A DNA stretch of 7,142 nucleotides from JANOGU01 sp964602115 (GTDB taxonomy: Bacteria; Pseudomonadota; Alphaproteobacteria; Rhodobacterales; Rhodobacteraceae): positions 1-7,142 of the forward strand of contig CAZRQN010000140.1 in the NCBI GenBank assembly GCA_964602115.1, written 5' to 3'. Under the pieces are notes generated by a model. It did not search any database. It was not told the DNA's origin and saw only the letters and a list, made by a program, of their open reading frames with translations. The translations under genes were made by a program, and so were the position numbers. Positions 5,435 to 7,142 of the stretch are shown piece by piece. How positions within the stretch are numbered: position 1 is the stretch's first letter; every line of letters starts with the position of its first letter.

Positions 5435-6187
5435 ATGCCCGCAGCCAAACCCTATGGCCTGATCTGCCCGATCACCCGCGCCTGCGACCTTCTGGAGCCG
5501 CGCTGGACCATCCCGATCCTTGTCGCGCTCTGGAGCGGCGAGACGCGGTTCAACGAGCTCCGGCGTGCCGTCGGCAGTGTCTCGCCGGCGCTCCTGTCCC
5601 GGCGGCTGAAGGAGATGGAGGAGGCCGGGCTGGTGGAGCGCGTGGTGGACCGGGGCGCGGGCACCGTGGACTACATCCGCACCGACCGGGCCGTGGCGCT
5701 GGAGCCGGCGCTGAACGCGCTGGCGCATTGGGCGCAGCAGCAGCTCGAGGCCGAGTTCGCGCTCTGCACCGCCAGCGTCTCCAACCTGATGTGGAAGATG
5801 CGGCGGATGATCGACGCCGCCGCCTTGCCGCGCCGGCGGGTGGTCATCCAGTTCCGCTTCGACGAGCCGCTCGAATACGACACCTACTGGGTGCTGGCCC
5901 AGCCGGAGGCCCCGGTGGAGATCTGCACCTCGATCCCGGGCTTTGCGGTGGACCTGTTCGTCGAGACCACGACGCCCTCGCTGCTGGCAGTCATCCTTGG
6001 CCGCAGCACCTATGGCCGCGAGATCGAGAACGGCCATCTCTACCTGTCGGGCGACGCGCGGCTTTCCAGGACGATCGACCGCTGGCTGCCGGTGAGCGGC
6101 TATGGGCAGATCGAGGGGATCCGGATGCTGGCGCCGGACCGCCCGCAGGCCGGGCGCGCGCGGCAGGCGGCGGCGCGGGTCTGCTAG
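5435..6187 (+). CDS. HxlR-family winged-helix regulator with SCP2-like C-terminal domain
   Basis: A 250-residue transcriptional regulator. Residues 8-101 form the HxlR winged helix: GLICPITRACDLLEPRWTIP (8-27) with the conserved N-terminal Cys11, FNELRRAVGSVSPALLSRRL (39-58) as the recognition region, and the wing and last helix GTVDYIRTDRAVALEPALNA (76-95). In related HxlR proteins such as YodB and HypR the equivalent cysteine senses electrophiles or oxidants; whether it does so here is inference. Simple HxlR proteins are about 110-130 residues. This one has about 140 more, including RRVVIQFRF and PGFAVDLFVETTTPSLLAVI (168-187), which resemble a small SCP2-like lipid/ligand-binding domain, a combination I recall in other bacteria. 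ATG 5435 is chosen because GGGAGG (5422-5427) lies seven bases upstream. The stop overlaps that of the convergent hydrolase gene by four bases. Confidence 0.88.
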   Translation: MPAAKPYGLICPITRACDLLEPRWTIPILVALWSGETRFNELRRAVGSVSPALLSRRLKEMEEAGLVERVVDRGAGTVDYIRTDRAVALEPALNALAHWAQQQLEAEFALCTASVSNLMWKMRRMIDAAALPRRRVVIQFRFDEPLEYDTYWVLAQPEAPVEICTSIPGFAVDLFVETTTPSLLAVILGRSTYGREIENGHLYLSGDARLSRTIDRWLPVSGYGQIEGIRMLAPDRPQAGRARQAAARVC

Positions 6188-6885
6188 GCAGGCCGGGCGG
6201 GGGCGAAGCGCCCCTCGCGCAGGAAATGCGCGGTCTGGGCGATGACCTCGGGATTCAGCATCAGGAAGGTGTGGCTGACCGGCAGGGTAAGGTGATCGGC
6301 CATGCCGGCAAGCCGGGTCCGGGCGACCGAGACCTTGCCGTCGTTTTTCCCTTCGATCATCGCCGAATAGAGCGGATTGAGCGAACGGGTGCCGGCAATG
6401 ACGCCCAATTCGTAATCCGGCTCCGGAAGCTGCGCCGGCAGGGCCTCGGGTCCGGTGCCGAGCGCCATGCCGGCCGGCCCGTTGATCCAGCGGAAGGGGG
6501 CAAGCGGCGACAGGCGATCGACCAGTTCCGAGCCGCCGTTGGGCGGGGCGAGCATGACCATGCGGCCCATCCGGGGCGGACGATGGCCGGCCAGCCACAG
6601 TCGGGCGATGAGGCCGCCCATGGAATGGGTGACGAAATGCACTCGCGCCGTGCCGCAGGCCGCAACCGCCGCCCCGACATGCGCCGCCAGCTCTTCCGGC
6701 GTGGCGCGGGTCGAGGGATAGCCGGCGTTGATCACCCTGAACCCCTGGGCTGCAAGCGCACGGGACATCACCGCCATCGAAGCCTGGCCGCGCCCCAGCC
6801 CGTGCAGGAGCACGACGCAGTCCTCGCCGGCGGCCGCAGTCGTCGGGGACAGAAGTGCGGACATGAGCGAAAGCGCGGCACGCAT
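6184..6885 (-). CDS. Secreted lipase/esterase-like alpha/beta hydrolase
   Basis: A 233-residue serine hydrolase, probably exported. The N terminus (residues 1-20) looks like a short signal peptide: Arg2, a hydrophobic run, and a likely cleavage after Ala-Ala-Ala before GED. The mature part shows the lipase oxyanion motif LLHGLGRG (26-33), the nucleophile elbow THSMGG (86-91, Ser88), LAPPNGGSE (112-120), a likely acid Asp182 in KNDGKVSV, and a likely catalytic His205 in VSHTF. This order matches small lipases of the PGAP1/EstA-like alpha/beta hydrolase group. Ester hydrolysis is likely; the substrate is unknown. ATG 6885 begins the signal peptide but has no clear Shine-Dalgarno. The open frame continues upstream to 6999 through hairpins, probably non-coding. 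It overlaps the stop of convergent hxlR in the shared bases CTAG (6184-6187). Confidence 0.88.
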   Translation of the reverse strand: MRAALSLMSALLSPTTAAAGEDCVVLLHGLGRGQASMAVMSRALAAQGFRVINAGYPSTRATPEELAAHVGAAVAACGTARVHFVTHSMGGLIARLWLAGHRPPRMGRMVMLAPPNGGSELVDRLSPLAPFRWINGPAGMALGTGPEALPAQLPEPDYELGVIAGTRSLNPLYSAMIEGKNDGKVSVARTRLAGMADHLTLPVSHTFLMLNPEVIAQTAHFLREGRFAPARPA

Positions 6886-6933
6886 GCCGCGACACTGCCG
6901 CGCCACCGCTGCGCTGCCAAGCCTGACGTTGCG

Positions 6934-6970
6934 GCCTGATCCCGCGCGGCTGCGCCGCGCGGGACCAGGC
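6934..6970. repeat. Long imperfect hairpin (17-bp stem, 3-base loop)
   Basis: GCCTGATCCCGCGCGGC (6934-6950) pairs with GCCGCGCGGGACCAGGC (6954-6970) around TGC, with a single A-C mismatch. It lies 49 bases upstream of the hydrolase start. There is no T run. It may be an extragenic palindrome rather than a terminator. Confidence 0.7.
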
Positions 6971-6997
6971 AAAGGGGGGCCACCGGCCCCCCTTTGC
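6969..6997. terminator. Symmetric hairpin, possible bidirectional terminator
   Basis: Perfect 13-bp stem: GCAAAGGGGGGCC (6969-6981) with GGCCCCCCTTTGC (6985-6997), loop ACC. The A3/T3 flanks of the G6/C6 core resemble GC-rich intrinsic terminators on either strand, but the T run is only three and is followed by GC. It shares two bases with the preceding hairpin, so the two may compete. It could end a gene beyond the right edge or simply be part of a repeat. Confidence 0.5.
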
Positions 6998-7142
6998 ATC
7001 CCCGCAGCGCCTCTGCGGAGAGGGTGACACCCGTCCCGTCTTGCGCCCTGGCGGGCGCGCTTCGCGTGGCGCTCATGTCGGTTCGGTCTGCTCTGGTGGA
7101 GAGACCCGGGGCGCTGCCCCGGACCCCGGGGTATTTGTCCAA
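6998..7142. repeat. Gene-free, hairpin-rich extragenic region at the right edge
   Basis: No convincing gene is seen here. Three further perfect hairpins lie in a row: CCGCAG/CTGCGG (7002-7018), GCGCCC/GGGCGC (7043-7058) and CCGGGGC/GCCCCGG (7106-7122), followed by CCCCGGGG (7124-7131) and the AT-richer TATTTGTCC at the edge. From memory, GC hairpins followed by a GGTATTTG-like end occur many times between genes in Rhodobacteraceae genomes, so this may be one copy of such a repeat, cut by the window edge. No copy count can be made here. Confidence 0.45.

Noticed and set aside
6886..6999. N-terminal extension of the hydrolase from 6999
   Set aside because: The extension runs through two strong hairpins and would bury the signal peptide behind an Arg/Gly/Pro-rich leader. 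ATG 6885 starts exactly at a signal-peptide-like sequence.
5042..7030. Very long open frame of 662 codons on the minus strand
   Set aside because: Most of it is antisense to hxlR and out of frame with the hydrolase gene, both of which have clear domains and better starts. Long chance frames are expected at about 70% GC. Only the last 78 codons, where no other gene lies, are kept as a candidate.
7075..7142. ATG-initiated open frame running off the right edge on the plus strand
   Set aside because: It has no ribosome-binding site, is only 22 codons, and runs straight through the terminal hairpin and the CCCCGGGG palindrome. It is more likely extragenic repeat.
1..7142. CRISPR array, tRNA, rRNA, insertion sequence, toxin-antitoxin or defence genes
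   Set aside because: I looked for regularly spaced direct repeats, cloverleaf-like sequences, transposase or integrase motifs and small paired genes on both strands and saw none. The genes present fit ordinary chromosomal families.

Overview
The window is about 7.1 kb of very GC-rich DNA (about 70% by eye) with strong G/C preference at third codon positions. It looks like an alphaproteobacterial chromosome, most likely of the Rhodobacterales. That placement rests on the GroEL sequence, the GC content, the mix of small accessory genes, and an extragenic GC hairpin array at the right edge that resembles those common in Rhodobacteraceae. The genus cannot be fixed from the sequence alone.

Layout. 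Positions 1-836 (+) hold the C-terminal half of groEL, cut by the window edge and closed by a textbook intrinsic terminator with a UUCG loop (859-886). Positions 958-1560 and 1595-2143 (+) form a likely two-gene unit: a DsbA-fold 2-hydroxychromene-2-carboxylate isomerase-like protein and a YhbS-like GNAT acetyltransferase. Converging on them from the right is a six-helix membrane protein of DUF4386 type (2149-2841, -). It diverges from a TetR-family regulator (2946-3566, +). The 104 bp between those two genes carries two nearly identical palindromes (2854-2871 and 2910-2927), the clearest regulatory signal in the window. They suggest a self-contained TetR/membrane-protein module with autoregulation.

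Next is a GFA-family zinc-cysteine protein (3583-4008, -), divergent from an EamA/DMT exporter (4154-5014, +). Their shared intergenic region holds a widely spaced inverted repeat. A small, probably real 78-residue gene with one membrane helix (5042-5278, -) diverges from an HxlR-type regulator with an SCP2-like C-terminal domain (5435-6187, +). The HxlR stop codon overlaps that of a convergent secreted lipase-like alpha/beta hydrolase (6184-6885, -) by 4 bp. The last 257 bases hold no convincing gene but a dense series of hairpins.

Functionally this is mostly an ordinary chromosomal stretch: a housekeeping chaperone followed by small regulator/transporter/enzyme modules with alternating strands. 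I found no CRISPR array, tRNA, rRNA, insertion sequence, toxin-antitoxin pair or recognisable defence system. The points most worth following are the paired TetR operators, the divergent small ORF/HxlR pair with its palindromes, and the terminal hairpin array.
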